Shown: positions 1 to 6,336, counted from the first letter of the stretch. The stretch is DNA of 13,552 nucleotides from CAYSYH01 sp964435455 (GCA_964435455.1 CAYSYH010000015.1:1-13552), one strand, 5' to 3'. Program-made: numbers and translations. The notes: generated from the sequence alone by a model not told the origin.

Positions 1-383
1 CTTACAACACTTATAGGACTACCATGCGAAAGGTGTCCACCACTAGATAAATTCATAGACATTATTTTATCTCCAGGCTTTAGTAAAGCTAGGTATACAG
101 CCAAATTTGCAGGGGTGCCGCTAAGGGGCTGTACATTTGCATATTCCGCACCAAAAAGTTTTTTAGCCCTATCAACAGCTAAAGACTCTACTTCGTCAAT
201 AATTCTGTTTCCTTGATAGTACCTTTTACCAGGATATCCTTCTGAATACTTGTTAGACAAAACAGAAGAAAGGGGCTGCAATACTGCCTTACTAGCATAA
301 TTTTCTGAGGGAATCATTTGCAATTCTTCACGTTGTCGGGTTTCCTCTTTTTTTATTAATTCAAGAATTTTTTTATCTACCAT
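1..383 (-). CDS. glyA: Serine hydroxymethyltransferase, N-terminal part (runs off the window's left edge)
   Basis: PLP-dependent enzyme that converts serine and tetrahydrofolate to glycine and 5,10-methylene-THF in the cytoplasm. Translating the minus strand from the ATG at 383-381 gives an open frame to the window edge (127 complete codons). It starts MVDKKILELIKKEETRQREE and carries family landmarks in order: IPSENYAS, then NKYSEGYPGKRYYQGN, the substrate/PLP-domain hallmark of SHMT, then NVQPLSGTPANLAVY and SSGGHLSHGSP. The PLP lysine and C-terminal domain lie outside the window. The start is chosen because the family begins a short helix before the E-L-I-PSEN motif and no upstream in-frame alternative looks better. 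It diverges from the ThyX-like gene across 87 bp. The link is sensible because its product, methylene-THF, is the ThyX carbon donor. No Shine-Dalgarno precedes the start. Confidence 0.96.
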   Translation of the reverse strand, partial: MVDKKILELIKKEETRQREELQMIPSENYASKAVLQPLSSVLSNKYSEGYPGKRYYQGNRIIDEVESLAVDRAKKLFGAEYANVQPLSGTPANLAVYLALLKPGDKIMSMNLSSGGHLSHGSPISVV

Positions 384-393
384 TACATTTTAT

Positions 394-420
394 AGTATAC
401 ACTATTTTATAAATTGTCTA
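394..420 (-). promoter_or_regulatory. Candidate promoter for glyA
   Basis: On the minus strand a TAGACA-like -35 (420-415) is followed after 15 nt by TATACT (399-394), which ends 10 nt before the glyA ATG. The predicted leader is only a few nucleotides. The spacer is shorter than the usual 17 and the region is AT-rich, so this is a candidate only. Confidence 0.35.
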
Positions 421-434
421 AATTAAAAAAATTA

Positions 435-468
435 TGGACATTAAAGATATAATTAAGTACCTTATAAT
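435..468 (+). promoter_or_regulatory. Candidate promoter for the ThyX-like gene
   Basis: TGGACA (435-440, five of six matches to TTGACA) is followed after exactly 17 nt by TACCTT (458-463), which ends 7 nt before the ATG at 471. That geometry would start the transcript at or next to the start codon. Overlapping alternatives are TATAAT at 448-453 and TATAAT at 463-468; the latter lies too close to the ATG for a normal leader. The string TACCTTA plus TATAATAA right before ATG recurs upstream of rmlA. Confidence 0.45.
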
Positions 469-470
469 AA

Positions 471-2183
471 ATGCCTTTAAAGTTTAATAAAAATCTAAAG
501 CCTATAAAAAAAATAAAGGATAACGACTTTGTATGGTTTAAATTTTCGGAAAACCAAACAGGCTTGCAAGAAATATGCTTATTAGATAAGAACACTAATT
601 TTATTGTCTCATCCCCGTTTGCCAACAAAAAAAGGAGAGTGGCATCCCATATGGCATGGGCGGGAGCAAGGCACTCTAGAGCTCCGGGAATGTCTTGGGA
701 AATACTTTCTGAAATGGGAGAAAAAGGGGTGGATCCCGACAAAAAGTTAGAAACAACTTTTATTACATATGGACATGCATCTGTTGCAGATATGGCTAAT
801 ATAATGATTCATATAGAAGAAATACCTATGCACCTAGCCATGGCTATTTTTAATGATCATGCTTTAAATGGAGGGCAAGAAAAGTCTACAAGATACCAAA
901 CTAAATTTTTAAAAATAAGGATAGATAAGGATTTAGATAAAAAAGGCATCAATGATACAACAATAAAATCAATGTACAAGAAATATTTTGAAAAGTCCGA
1001 ATATTTAACTAAAAAATATTTTAATGAGGTAGAAAAAATTTTTAGAGTTATATTTAAGCCGTCTAATAAAAGAGAAGAAAATTCATTAACAGCACGTACT
1101 TTAGATACAACAAGGGTATTTATGCCTCTAGGCCTAAAAACAGGTATGTCTATTAATACATCTGCTAGGGAATGGGCTAGATTTATTGGTGATCTAAAAG
1201 CCTCTCCTATTGTAGAATATAAACAACTAGCAGAACATATTCAAATTTTCTTAACTCCACCTCCAAAAATAGAGAGAGATTTAAATTTTAAAGCGGAAGC
1301 CCCAAGCTTGATTAGACATACAGAACCCAATATTATACCTCAACAAAATTTATTAGATTTAGAAGGTTATCTGCAAAAAAAATTTCCTAAACAAGTAAAA
1401 AAATTTAAGAAAAGAGTTAACAAAAAAATCAAAATAAAAAATCAAAATGTATATTACTTTTCAGCTAAAAACGAAAATACGTATCTTAATATTTTAATAG
1501 CTCAAAAAATAAACATTTTATATCCTTATATAGAAATAAAAGAATTAGTAAGATTTACTAAAAATATAAATAAAAAACAAAAAGAAGAAATAATAAAAAT
1601 AATATTTGCAAACCATAACAAACACAAACAATTACCTATTTTTGATGATGTTGGACCTTTTACTTTTGTTTTAAATGCAGCTATATCTGAAGTAAGAGAT
1701 ATGAATAGACATAGAGCTTCTAGAAGATTTATACCTCTCCCATTAATTTATGGAAAAAAACTAGATTACACCACATCTCTAGGAATAATTAATAAAGGAT
1801 ATATATTGCCACTTTATTTACTAAAGATAAAAGAAATGAAAAATTTAACAATAAATATTAATAAAGATATAAAAAAAGAATTTAAATTAATAAATAATAT
1901 AATATACAGAGTAAAAAAATTATATGGAGAAAATGCAGATTTTTCTTTTATTTATGACCTTATGCCCTTTTGTACAAATGTACCCTTAATAATGCATCAA
2001 AGTTTTAGACAAATGCATTACATGCCTAAACTAAGAAATGGAGTGGGAGGTCAAATAAATTACAGACAATTAGCTTGGGAAATGGGCAACATTTTTTCAA
2101 AAAAATTAAATACAAAAAACACTTTTACGCCGGGTAATCCTCCTAATGTGTACAGCAAAGAAGAGTTTTTTGGCAGAAGTTAA
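471..2183 (+). CDS. thyX: Tandem ThyX-like protein (probable FAD-dependent thymidylate synthase)
   Basis: 570 residues, over twice the usual ThyX length (about 220), built from two ThyX-like halves. ThyX methylates dUMP to dTMP using methylene-THF, FAD and NADPH. The N-half has YGHAS (about 100-104), aligning with the HGHxxPxEH region, then QEKSTRYQ (136-143), the equivalent of the NExSxRYS loop, then a SAREW/LKAS stretch (231-245). Where single-domain ThyX has FRHR, it has FNDH (127-130). The C-half restores an RHR triad (413-415) but lacks the S-x-RYS loop. Near its end it has FRQMHYMPKLRNG, whose second Arg (R522) matches the conserved LRxD arginine; the N-half has Lys there (K243). A Lys-rich linker lies between the halves (about 300-390). 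It diverges from glyA and overlaps the SNase gene by 4 bp at the 3' end. Family membership is confident; catalytic activity is inferred. Confidence 0.87.
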   Translation: MPLKFNKNLKPIKKIKDNDFVWFKFSENQTGLQEICLLDKNTNFIVSSPFANKKRRVASHMAWAGARHSRAPGMSWEILSEMGEKGVDPDKKLETTFITYGHASVADMANIMIHIEEIPMHLAMAIFNDHALNGGQEKSTRYQTKFLKIRIDKDLDKKGINDTTIKSMYKKYFEKSEYLTKKYFNEVEKIFRVIFKPSNKREENSLTARTLDTTRVFMPLGLKTGMSINTSAREWARFIGDLKASPIVEYKQLAEHIQIFLTPPPKIERDLNFKAEAPSLIRHTEPNIIPQQNLLDLEGYLQKKFPKQVKKFKKRVNKKIKIKNQNVYYFSAKNENTYLNILIAQKINILYPYIEIKELVRFTKNINKKQKEEIIKIIFANHNKHKQLPIFDDVGPFTFVLNAAISEVRDMNRHRASRRFIPLPLIYGKKLDYTTSLGIINKGYILPLYLLKIKEMKNLTININKDIKKEFKLINNIIYRVKKLYGENADFSFIYDLMPFCTNVPLIMHQSFRQMHYMPKLRNGVGGQINYRQLAWEMGNIFSKKLNTKNTFTPGNPPNVYSKEEFFGRS

Positions 2184-3091
2184 GGACAATTTTTAGCCTT
2201 AGCCCAACCAGCTTGTACTGCTTCACCTTCTGAACAAAACCATCTTTCACCTTTAAGCGTATTTATTTTAGTTTTATTATAATATGGACAATTGGGGGTA
2301 TGGTATATTTTTTGTTTTGTTTTGTAACTTATGTTCCCTTTAATAATACAAGAGGTAGATTTAATATTAGAATAACTAAAAACTTTCAATATATTCTTAA
2401 AACAAGAACTCCACAAACCCAGCTTATTTTTTTTGGCGTATTGTTGAGCCTTTATAAAGAGTTTTTGATGTTCTATATCGGGGGGATAGCTTGTAGCATA
2501 AGCATATCCTTCTTTAACTAATAATTCGTTAACAAAAGTGCCATCTTGCAAGTAAACATATCTTAGTAAACGCCCATACTTATCAGTTTCACTTATATCT
2601 TTTTTTATATAAACAAACTTGCCCTCTACAAGTTCTTTATTTTTTTTAAAACTTTCTATACCAAAACAATCGCTTTTATTAAAGGTTTCTGGAGTATTTA
2701 TACCTATATACCTTAATCTAATATTATTTTCTAACTCTATGGTATCTCCATCTATAACCTTTACTACCTTTACAAAATTTGTTTTGGGTTTTTCCGTAAG
2801 TTTAGGAACGTTTGTTTTTGTCGTTTCTTTATTACTAGCATTAGTTTTATTTAGAGTATTATTATTTATCACACCTAAAGGTGATAGATAACTAAAATAA
2901 TGAGTAAGATATATTAAAAGGATAAGGAAAAGTAGAACTCTTGTTAAAAATTTGAATTTACTAAATATTTCCCAAAAAGGTTTATAATAAAAAAATAAAA
3001 AAATGATTATAAGTAAAGAAAAAAAAGATTTAATTTTAGGCACTTTCCAGTTTTTTCCAAAAATTTTTTCCTCAAAACCTTCTTTAAGCAT
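2180..3091 (-). CDS. Membrane-anchored staphylococcal-nuclease-like protein with C-terminal cysteine domain
   Basis: 303 residues, probably a Ca-dependent DNA/RNA endonuclease held outside the membrane. Two hydrophobic segments (about 23-37 and 52-70) are followed by a polar Asn/Thr/Lys linker (75-105) and an SNase (thermonuclease) domain (about 106-232). Catalytic landmarks are visible: DGDT (114-117, equivalent to Asp19/Asp21 of the S. aureus enzyme), R127 (Arg35), TPE with E135 (Glu43) and YGR with R174 (Arg87). The Asp40 position is Asn132 (GINTPE). The C-terminal region (about 248-303) has C248, YH (263-264), C268, C286 and C302 in the pattern IYHTPNCPYY...ERWFCSEGEA..AGWAKA, a small domain often found after SNase domains ('sunset'-type). 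Extracellular nucleases could help a nucleotide-auxotrophic symbiont scavenge nucleic acids; that role is inference. It converges with the ThyX-like gene with a 4-bp stop overlap and diverges from rmlA. Confidence 0.88.
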   Translation of the reverse strand: MLKEGFEEKIFGKNWKVPKIKSFFSLLIIIFLFFYYKPFWEIFSKFKFLTRVLLFLILLIYLTHYFSYLSPLGVINNNTLNKTNASNKETTKTNVPKLTEKPKTNFVKVVKVIDGDTIELENNIRLRYIGINTPETFNKSDCFGIESFKKNKELVEGKFVYIKKDISETDKYGRLLRYVYLQDGTFVNELLVKEGYAYATSYPPDIEHQKLFIKAQQYAKKNKLGLWSSCFKNILKVFSYSNIKSTSCIIKGNISYKTKQKIYHTPNCPYYNKTKINTLKGERWFCSEGEAVQAGWAKAKNCP

Positions 3092-3146
3092 TGCTTTAAA
3101 TTTATCACAATTATATACTAATAAAAAGATACCTTAATATAATAAT
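3092..3146. promoter_or_regulatory. 55-bp divergent promoter region between the SNase gene and rmlA
   Basis: On the minus strand, TATAAT (3115-3110) lies 18 nt before the SNase ATG, and an extended-type TGA-TAAATT ends 7 nt before it. On the plus strand, TAATAT (3135-3140) ends 6 nt before the rmlA ATG and overlaps a TATAAT (3138-3143). No convincing -35 box is seen on either side, and neither gene has a Shine-Dalgarno. Both transcripts must start within this interval or inside the neighbouring gene. Confidence 0.45.
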
Positions 3147-4028
3147 ATGAAAGGAATAGTATTAGCGGGAGGTAAAGGAACAAGATTATACCCCATAACA
3201 TTAGCAACTAGCAAACAATTAACTCCCATATATGATAAACCCTTAATATATTATCCTATATCTACTTTAATGTTAGCAGGTATACAAGATATATTAATTA
3301 TCTCCACACCAAAGGATTTACCAAAATTTAAAAATCTTTTAGGATCTGGTGAAAGGTTTGGAATAAAATTTAGTTATAAAGAACAACCTAACCCCGATGG
3401 GTTAGCTCAAGCTTTTATTTTAGCCAAGGATTTTTTAAAAGGACAACCAGGATGCCTAATATTAGGAGACAATGTATTTTTTGGAGATAGACTTCCCAAA
3501 TTAATAAAAAAAGCAATTAAAACTGTAGAGAACCAAAACAAAGCTAATATATTTGCTTACCATGTTAAAGACCCTCAAAAGTTTGGGGTAGTAGAATTTG
3601 ATAAAAAAGGTAATGTTATTGGCATAGAAGAAAAACCAGAGGTACCAAAATCTAACTATGCTAGTATTGGGTTGTATTTATACCCAAAGGATGTAACTAA
3701 AAAAGTTAAAAAACTCAAACCAAGCAATAGAGGAGAATTAGAAATAACAGATTTAAGTAATTTATATTTAAAAGAAGGGAGGCTAAAAGTTACAGTATTA
3801 GGTAGGGGATACGCCTGGTTTGACACAGGAACCCCAGAATCCTTAAACGAGGCTGCAAACTTTGTAAAAACAATACAAAATCAACAAAACGTAATGATTG
3901 CTTGTTTAGAAGAAATTGCATACTTAAAAAAGTATATTACTAAAAGTAAGTTATTAAAATTAGCAAAACCGTTAAAAAAAACTTCTTACGGTAAATATTT
4001 AATGAGACTAGCAAATGAACTTATCTAA
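3147..4028 (+). CDS. rmlA: Glucose-1-phosphate thymidylyltransferase
   Basis: 293 residues, the normal RmlA length. It joins dTTP and glucose-1-phosphate to give dTDP-glucose and pyrophosphate, the first step to dTDP-rhamnose and other deoxysugars. The N-terminus has the nucleotidyltransferase signature GGKGTRLYP (8-16), followed by SKQLTPIYDKPLIYYPIST and LMLAGI. LGDNVFFGD (around residue 110) carries the metal-binding Asp, IEEKPE is the sugar-binding loop, and AWFDTGTPESL lies near 225. The K in GGKGTR replaces the Ser common in proteobacterial RmlA, with no expected loss. It stands alone between two minus-strand genes; rmlB, rmlC and rmlD are not in the window, so the final sugar cannot be named. 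The polysaccharide operon at 6545-10488 is a plausible consumer. The start is fixed by the N-terminal MKGIVLAGG, standard for the family. No Shine-Dalgarno; TATAAT lies 3 nt upstream of the ATG. Confidence 0.96.
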   Translation: MKGIVLAGGKGTRLYPITLATSKQLTPIYDKPLIYYPISTLMLAGIQDILIISTPKDLPKFKNLLGSGERFGIKFSYKEQPNPDGLAQAFILAKDFLKGQPGCLILGDNVFFGDRLPKLIKKAIKTVENQNKANIFAYHVKDPQKFGVVEFDKKGNVIGIEEKPEVPKSNYASIGLYLYPKDVTKKVKKLKPSNRGELEITDLSNLYLKEGRLKVTVLGRGYAWFDTGTPESLNEAANFVKTIQNQQNVMIACLEEIAYLKKYITKSKLLKLAKPLKKTSYGKYLMRLANELI

Positions 4029-4039
4029 AACTAAACAAT

Positions 4040-4822
4040 TTATTTTATTTTTTCAAAATAAACAGGAACTTCTATAACAGATTTATTACCAGCCTTATCT
4101 ATAGCTTCTATTTTAATTACATTTACGCCCTCTTCTAACCTTATAGTACCAGAAAACTCATTATTTAAATTAATTCTTGCAATACGGCCATTTATTTTTA
4201 CTTGAGTATCTTCTTCTGTTTTTCCAGTTACCTCTAGTGTTCTAGAAAAAGACTTAATACGATCATCTTTTTTAGGTTTTGTAACCTCTACTTTTGGCTT
4301 TTTAGTGTCGTAATATATATTTATCTTTACAGAAGGAGAGCTTTCTATGTTGTTATCCTTTACTATTGAATAAAATTCGGTATAAGAATTTTCATCTTTT
4401 TTTATAGGAACATCATTAAAAAAATATTTTCCTTCAGAGTCAGTTATAGTTTCGGAATAATAATTATTATCTTTATATAAAACTATGGTCTTTCCGGGCT
4501 CCGCCCTACCTTTAAAATTGACTACTCCTTTATTTGTATATTCTGTATCAGCGATTAAAAAAGGTTTTCGTGGCTTTAATTTTTTATTAGCTACCCTAGT
4601 TTCGGGAGTTTTTATAAAACCCCATATATTATTTATATTAGAAAACAAATTTATAAATATAAAAAAATCTATGGTTAAAATTATTACATAAAAAATTAAA
4701 GATCTAATTATTGTTTTTTTATACTTATTTAGTAGTTTTTGGTTATAACTTAAATGTTGTTTATTTAAACTTTTTTTATGATTTTTTAAAGATTTTGGTG
4801 TAAAAAGGTATGTTTTAGACAT
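4040..4822 (-). CDS. Membrane-anchored protein with two bacterial Ig-like domains
   Basis: 260 residues. A Lys-rich N-terminus (1-37) is followed by one membrane segment (about 38-60, SLIFYVIILTIDFFIFINLF) and an extracellular part with two beta-rich modules. Module 1 (about 88-165) has FKGRAEPGKTIVLY...TDSEGKYFF, the pattern of bacterial Ig-like (Big_6-type) repeats. Module 2 (about 166-258) has LEVTGKTEEDTQVKINGR...EGVNVIKIEAIDKAGNKS, which resembles the glucodextranase-B-like Ig family. It is probably a surface adhesion or scaffold protein; the ligand is unknown. The start at 4822 (MSKTYLF) is chosen because the reading frame extended upstream runs through tRNA-Asp and codes only tRNA-derived sequence. 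The ATG lies 10 nt after the tRNA's CCA end on the same strand, so co-transcription with the tRNA is likely. It converges with rmlA with 11 bp between stop codons. Confidence 0.8.
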   Translation of the reverse strand: MSKTYLFTPKSLKNHKKSLNKQHLSYNQKLLNKYKKTIIRSLIFYVIILTIDFFIFINLFSNINNIWGFIKTPETRVANKKLKPRKPFLIADTEYTNKGVVNFKGRAEPGKTIVLYKDNNYYSETITDSEGKYFFNDVPIKKDENSYTEFYSIVKDNNIESSPSVKINIYYDTKKPKVEVTKPKKDDRIKSFSRTLEVTGKTEEDTQVKINGRIARINLNNEFSGTIRLEEGVNVIKIEAIDKAGNKSVIEVPVYFEKIK

Positions 4823-4832
4823 TTTAAATATA

Positions 4833-4909
4833 TGGCGGAACCGACGGGACTCGAACCCGCAACCTCCGCCGTGACAGGGCGGCGCTCTAACCAATTGAGC
4901 TACGGCTCC
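4833..4909 (-). tRNA. tRNA-Asp (anticodon GTC)
   Basis: Minus-strand cloverleaf of 77 nt. Acceptor GGAGCCG pairs with CGGTTCC (one G-U), D-stem GCTC/GAGC, anticodon stem CCGCC/GGCGG with loop CTGTCAC (anticodon GTC, decoding GAC/GAU), five-base variable loop AGGTT, and T-arm GCGGG-TTCGAGT-CCCGT. The discriminator is G, as expected for tRNA-Asp, and CCA is encoded. It sits immediately upstream of the Ig-like protein gene and diverges from tRNA-Thr. Confidence 0.97.
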
Positions 4910-4955
4910 TTATTTACAATAGGTACTTTACCATAAAAACACTTTTAATCAATTA

Positions 4956-4980
4956 ATTAATACTATTATAAAGTATTAAT
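4956..4980. repeat. Perfect 9-bp AT-only-flanked inverted repeat between two divergent tRNA genes
   Basis: ATTAATACT (4956-4964) and AGTATTAAT (4972-4980) are perfect reverse complements around a 7-nt loop (attataa). It lies in the 151-bp region between tRNA-Asp (-) and tRNA-Thr (+). The loop reads TATAAT on the minus strand (4970-4965), so it may overlap a promoter for tRNA-Asp. There is no U-tract, so it is not a normal terminator. It could be an operator or a chance AT palindrome. The rest of 4910-5060 holds only AT-rich sequence and the tRNA-Thr -10 box. Confidence 0.5.
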
Positions 4981-5040
4981 AATTTATATACAATTTAAAT
5001 AAAATATAAGTAATTATTATTAATTATCAACATATTTGTA

Positions 5041-5046
5041 TATAAT
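5041..5046 (+). promoter_or_regulatory. Candidate -10 box for tRNA-Thr
   Basis: A perfect TATAAT ends 14 nt before the mature 5' end of tRNA-Thr, a usual distance for a short RNase P-trimmed leader. No clear -35 box is seen at the expected distance. Confidence 0.5.
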
Positions 5047-5060
5047 GTGGTATATACTAA

Positions 5061-5137
5061 GCCCACTTAGCTCAGTTGGTTAGAGCGAACGCTTCGTAAG
5101 CGTTAGGCCGCCGGTTCAAATCCGGCAGTGGGCTCCA
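5061..5137 (+). tRNA. tRNA-Thr (anticodon CGT)
   Basis: Plus-strand cloverleaf of 77 nt. Acceptor GCCCACT/AGTGGGC, D-stem GCTC/GAGC, anticodon stem AACGC/GCGTT with loop TTCGTAA (anticodon CGT, decoding ACG), variable loop AGGCC, T-arm GCCGG-TTCAAAT-CCGGC, discriminator T, encoded CCA. A C34 tRNA that reads only ACG is a specialised isoacceptor; another tRNA-Thr (TGT or GGT) must exist elsewhere. Confidence 0.97.
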
Positions 5138-5193
5138 TAAATATATTTACAAATATAAAAACCTATAGTATTATTTGTTTGATAGTAAAAATT

Positions 5194-5199
5194 TATAAA
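5194..5199 (+). promoter_or_regulatory. Candidate -10 box for the orphan gene at 5207
   Basis: TATAAA ends 7 nt before the ATG at 5207, which would make the transcript leaderless. No -35 is evident and the surroundings are AT-rich, so support is weak. The alternative is read-through from tRNA-Thr, which ends 69 nt upstream. Confidence 0.3.
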
Positions 5200-5206
5200 T
5201 ATTTTT

Positions 5207-5560
5207 ATGAATCCTGAAGCACCAAGAATGCTAGCACAAGAAGCATTTAAATTTCCAATAATCCCATTTATAGCACTAAGCTTTGCCTTAGGTGCTTTTG
5301 ACGGAATGCTTCACCAAATAGTTAATGCTATGAAGAGAAAACCCGAGGAAAAACCCAAAGGGAATCCAGAACTTATTGACCCATTTTGGAATATAATGGT
5401 TGCAGTGCTACTTAGTAAAATGGGACTTAGTAAAATGGGACTTAGTAAAATGGGACTACCAGAGACCCAAATGGCAGCAATAGTATTTGGAACAGTTGGA
5501 GCATTTAACTTAGGCCGGGAAATAAGTAAACGTGTTATAGGGTATATGAGTGAAGAGTAA
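5207..5560 (+). CDS. Small hypothetical membrane protein with an internal triple repeat
   Basis: 117 residues; I do not recognise the family. A polar N-terminus is followed by a hydrophobic segment (about 16-33, FKFPIIPFIALSFALGAF), a charged Lys/Glu/Pro loop (43-57), a second hydrophobic stretch (about 60-72) running into three copies of LSKMG (69-83), a third hydrophobic segment (about 87-103) and a charged C-terminus. The triple repeat is a perfect 15-bp DNA repeat in frame. The sequence looks richer in Ala, Gly and Met, and somewhat less AT-rich, than its neighbours, which may mean a different origin. The ATG has no Shine-Dalgarno. It lies between tRNA-Thr and a convergent LysM gene. The start and frame are supported by clear amphipathic/hydrophobic patterning, not by homology, so coding status is probable rather than certain. 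Confidence 0.65.
   Translation: MNPEAPRMLAQEAFKFPIIPFIALSFALGAFDGMLHQIVNAMKRKPEEKPKGNPELIDPFWNIMVAVLLSKMGLSKMGLSKMGLPETQMAAIVFGTVGAFNLGREISKRVIGYMSEE
5411..5455 (+). repeat. Three perfect tandem copies of a 15-bp unit
   Basis: The unit cttagtaaaatggga occurs at 5411-5425, 5426-5440 and 5441-5455 without mismatch. It is in frame and encodes Leu-Ser-Lys-Met-Gly three times. Perfect identity suggests recent slippage expansion; length changes would keep the frame. Confidence 0.97.
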
Positions 5561-5616
5561 AAATAAAAAAGTAGTAATAAACAATAAAGTTAGCATAGCA
5601 CAATCATATATAATTA

Positions 5617-5629
5617 AAAACCCGGTTTT
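5617..5629. terminator. Possible weak bidirectional terminator hairpin
   Basis: AAAACC and GGTTTT flank a single C (5- to 6-bp stem with a very tight loop). On the minus strand the right arm runs into a T-run, which could end the LysM transcript. It sits in the 131-bp gap between the convergent orphan (+) and LysM (-) genes. The stem is short and AT-heavy, so evidence is slight. Otherwise 5561-5691 shows only AT-rich sequence. Confidence 0.25.
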
Positions 5630-5691
5630 AAAACACAACAAAAACGCTATATATATAATATATTAATAGATTAAACAGTATACAAACTACT

Positions 5692-6198
5692 TTAATTAAC
5701 CATTGGTATAACTAATACCTGACCTGGTACAATTAGGGGGTTGCCATTTGGTAGATATGTTATATTGTTTGCTTGAGCAATTTGTACCCAATTTGCGCCA
5801 TTCCCCGTATACCCCTCTGCAATTTCCCACAAAGTATCTCCATATTTAACAGTATAAGTTTTTCCTTTTAAAGTGTTAGGCTGTATATCATTTGCTACCC
5901 AAGTTGATAAATCTTGCCCGTTTAAATTTTTTTGTACGGTAGAATCTTGTTCTCCTTGCATATTTTTATTAGATTCGTCATTATTTTTGTTTTGCAACTG
6001 TGCTTCTTCGTCTGTACTTTCTTCTACTACCACATCTTTAGCACCCTCACCGTTTAACTTATCGGATAAAGATTTGTTTGTGCCAAAATATCTAAATATA
6101 AAAAAACTAAATAATAATAATAGTAATGTAGCTAAAGCTACAGCCATAGGGCTTTTTTCTTTTAAAATCTGTAAATCGGGTTTTTTTACTTCGGCCAT
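5692..6198 (-). CDS. Membrane-anchored LysM-domain protein
   Basis: 168 residues. A short cytoplasmic N-terminus (1-16, with several Lys) leads into one membrane segment (about 17-36, SPMAVALATLLLLLFSFFIF). A polar Glu/Asp/Asn/Gln-rich linker follows (about 40-110), then a C-terminal LysM domain (about 113-165) with KTYTVKYGDTLWEIA at its start and a VPGQVLVIP end. LysM modules bind N-acetylglucosamine-containing glycans such as peptidoglycan. No hydrolase domain is present, so it probably anchors or senses the wall rather than cutting it. The GNGANWVQIAQANN stretch is the usual second helix. The start ATG fits the membrane-anchor layout and no Shine-Dalgarno precedes it. The gene faces the orphan gene at its 3' end and diverges from tRNA-Gly across 262 bp. 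Confidence 0.9.
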   Translation of the reverse strand: MAEVKKPDLQILKEKSPMAVALATLLLLLFSFFIFRYFGTNKSLSDKLNGEGAKDVVVEESTDEEAQLQNKNNDESNKNMQGEQDSTVQKNLNGQDLSTWVANDIQPNTLKGKTYTVKYGDTLWEIAEGYTGNGANWVQIAQANNITYLPNGNPLIVPGQVLVIPMVN

Positions 6199-6336
6199 AA
6201 TGTTAAAAATTTAATATAAAATTAAAATAATTTTAAACTAATTTAAGTATATAGTAACAACCTATAAGAATGCAATAGTTTTTTTATAGTTTTTTATATA
6301 GTGTTTAGTATTAGGACATAATTTAGATTTAAAGTT

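Noticed and set aside
407..742. Open frame on the minus strand (111 codons) opposite the start of the ThyX-like gene
   Set aside because: Antisense shadow of a well-supported gene; no family resemblance, and it ends in low-complexity AT-rich sequence.
2300..2891. Two plus-strand open frames inside the SNase gene
   Set aside because: Antisense shadows; their hydrophobic look mirrors Lys/Asn/Glu codons of the real gene.
4039..4062. TTTATTTT/AAAATAAA inverted repeat at the rmlA/Ig-like junction as a terminator
   Set aside because: Stem is A-T only, and it lies within the last codons of the Ig-like gene. Too weak to call in this base composition.
4823..4894. Extension of the Ig-like protein to an ATG at 4894 (24 extra residues, Cys/Gly/Arg-rich)
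   Set aside because: The extension is translated tRNA-Asp sequence; the frame merely stays open through it. The ATG at 4822 gives a sensible Lys-rich N-terminus.
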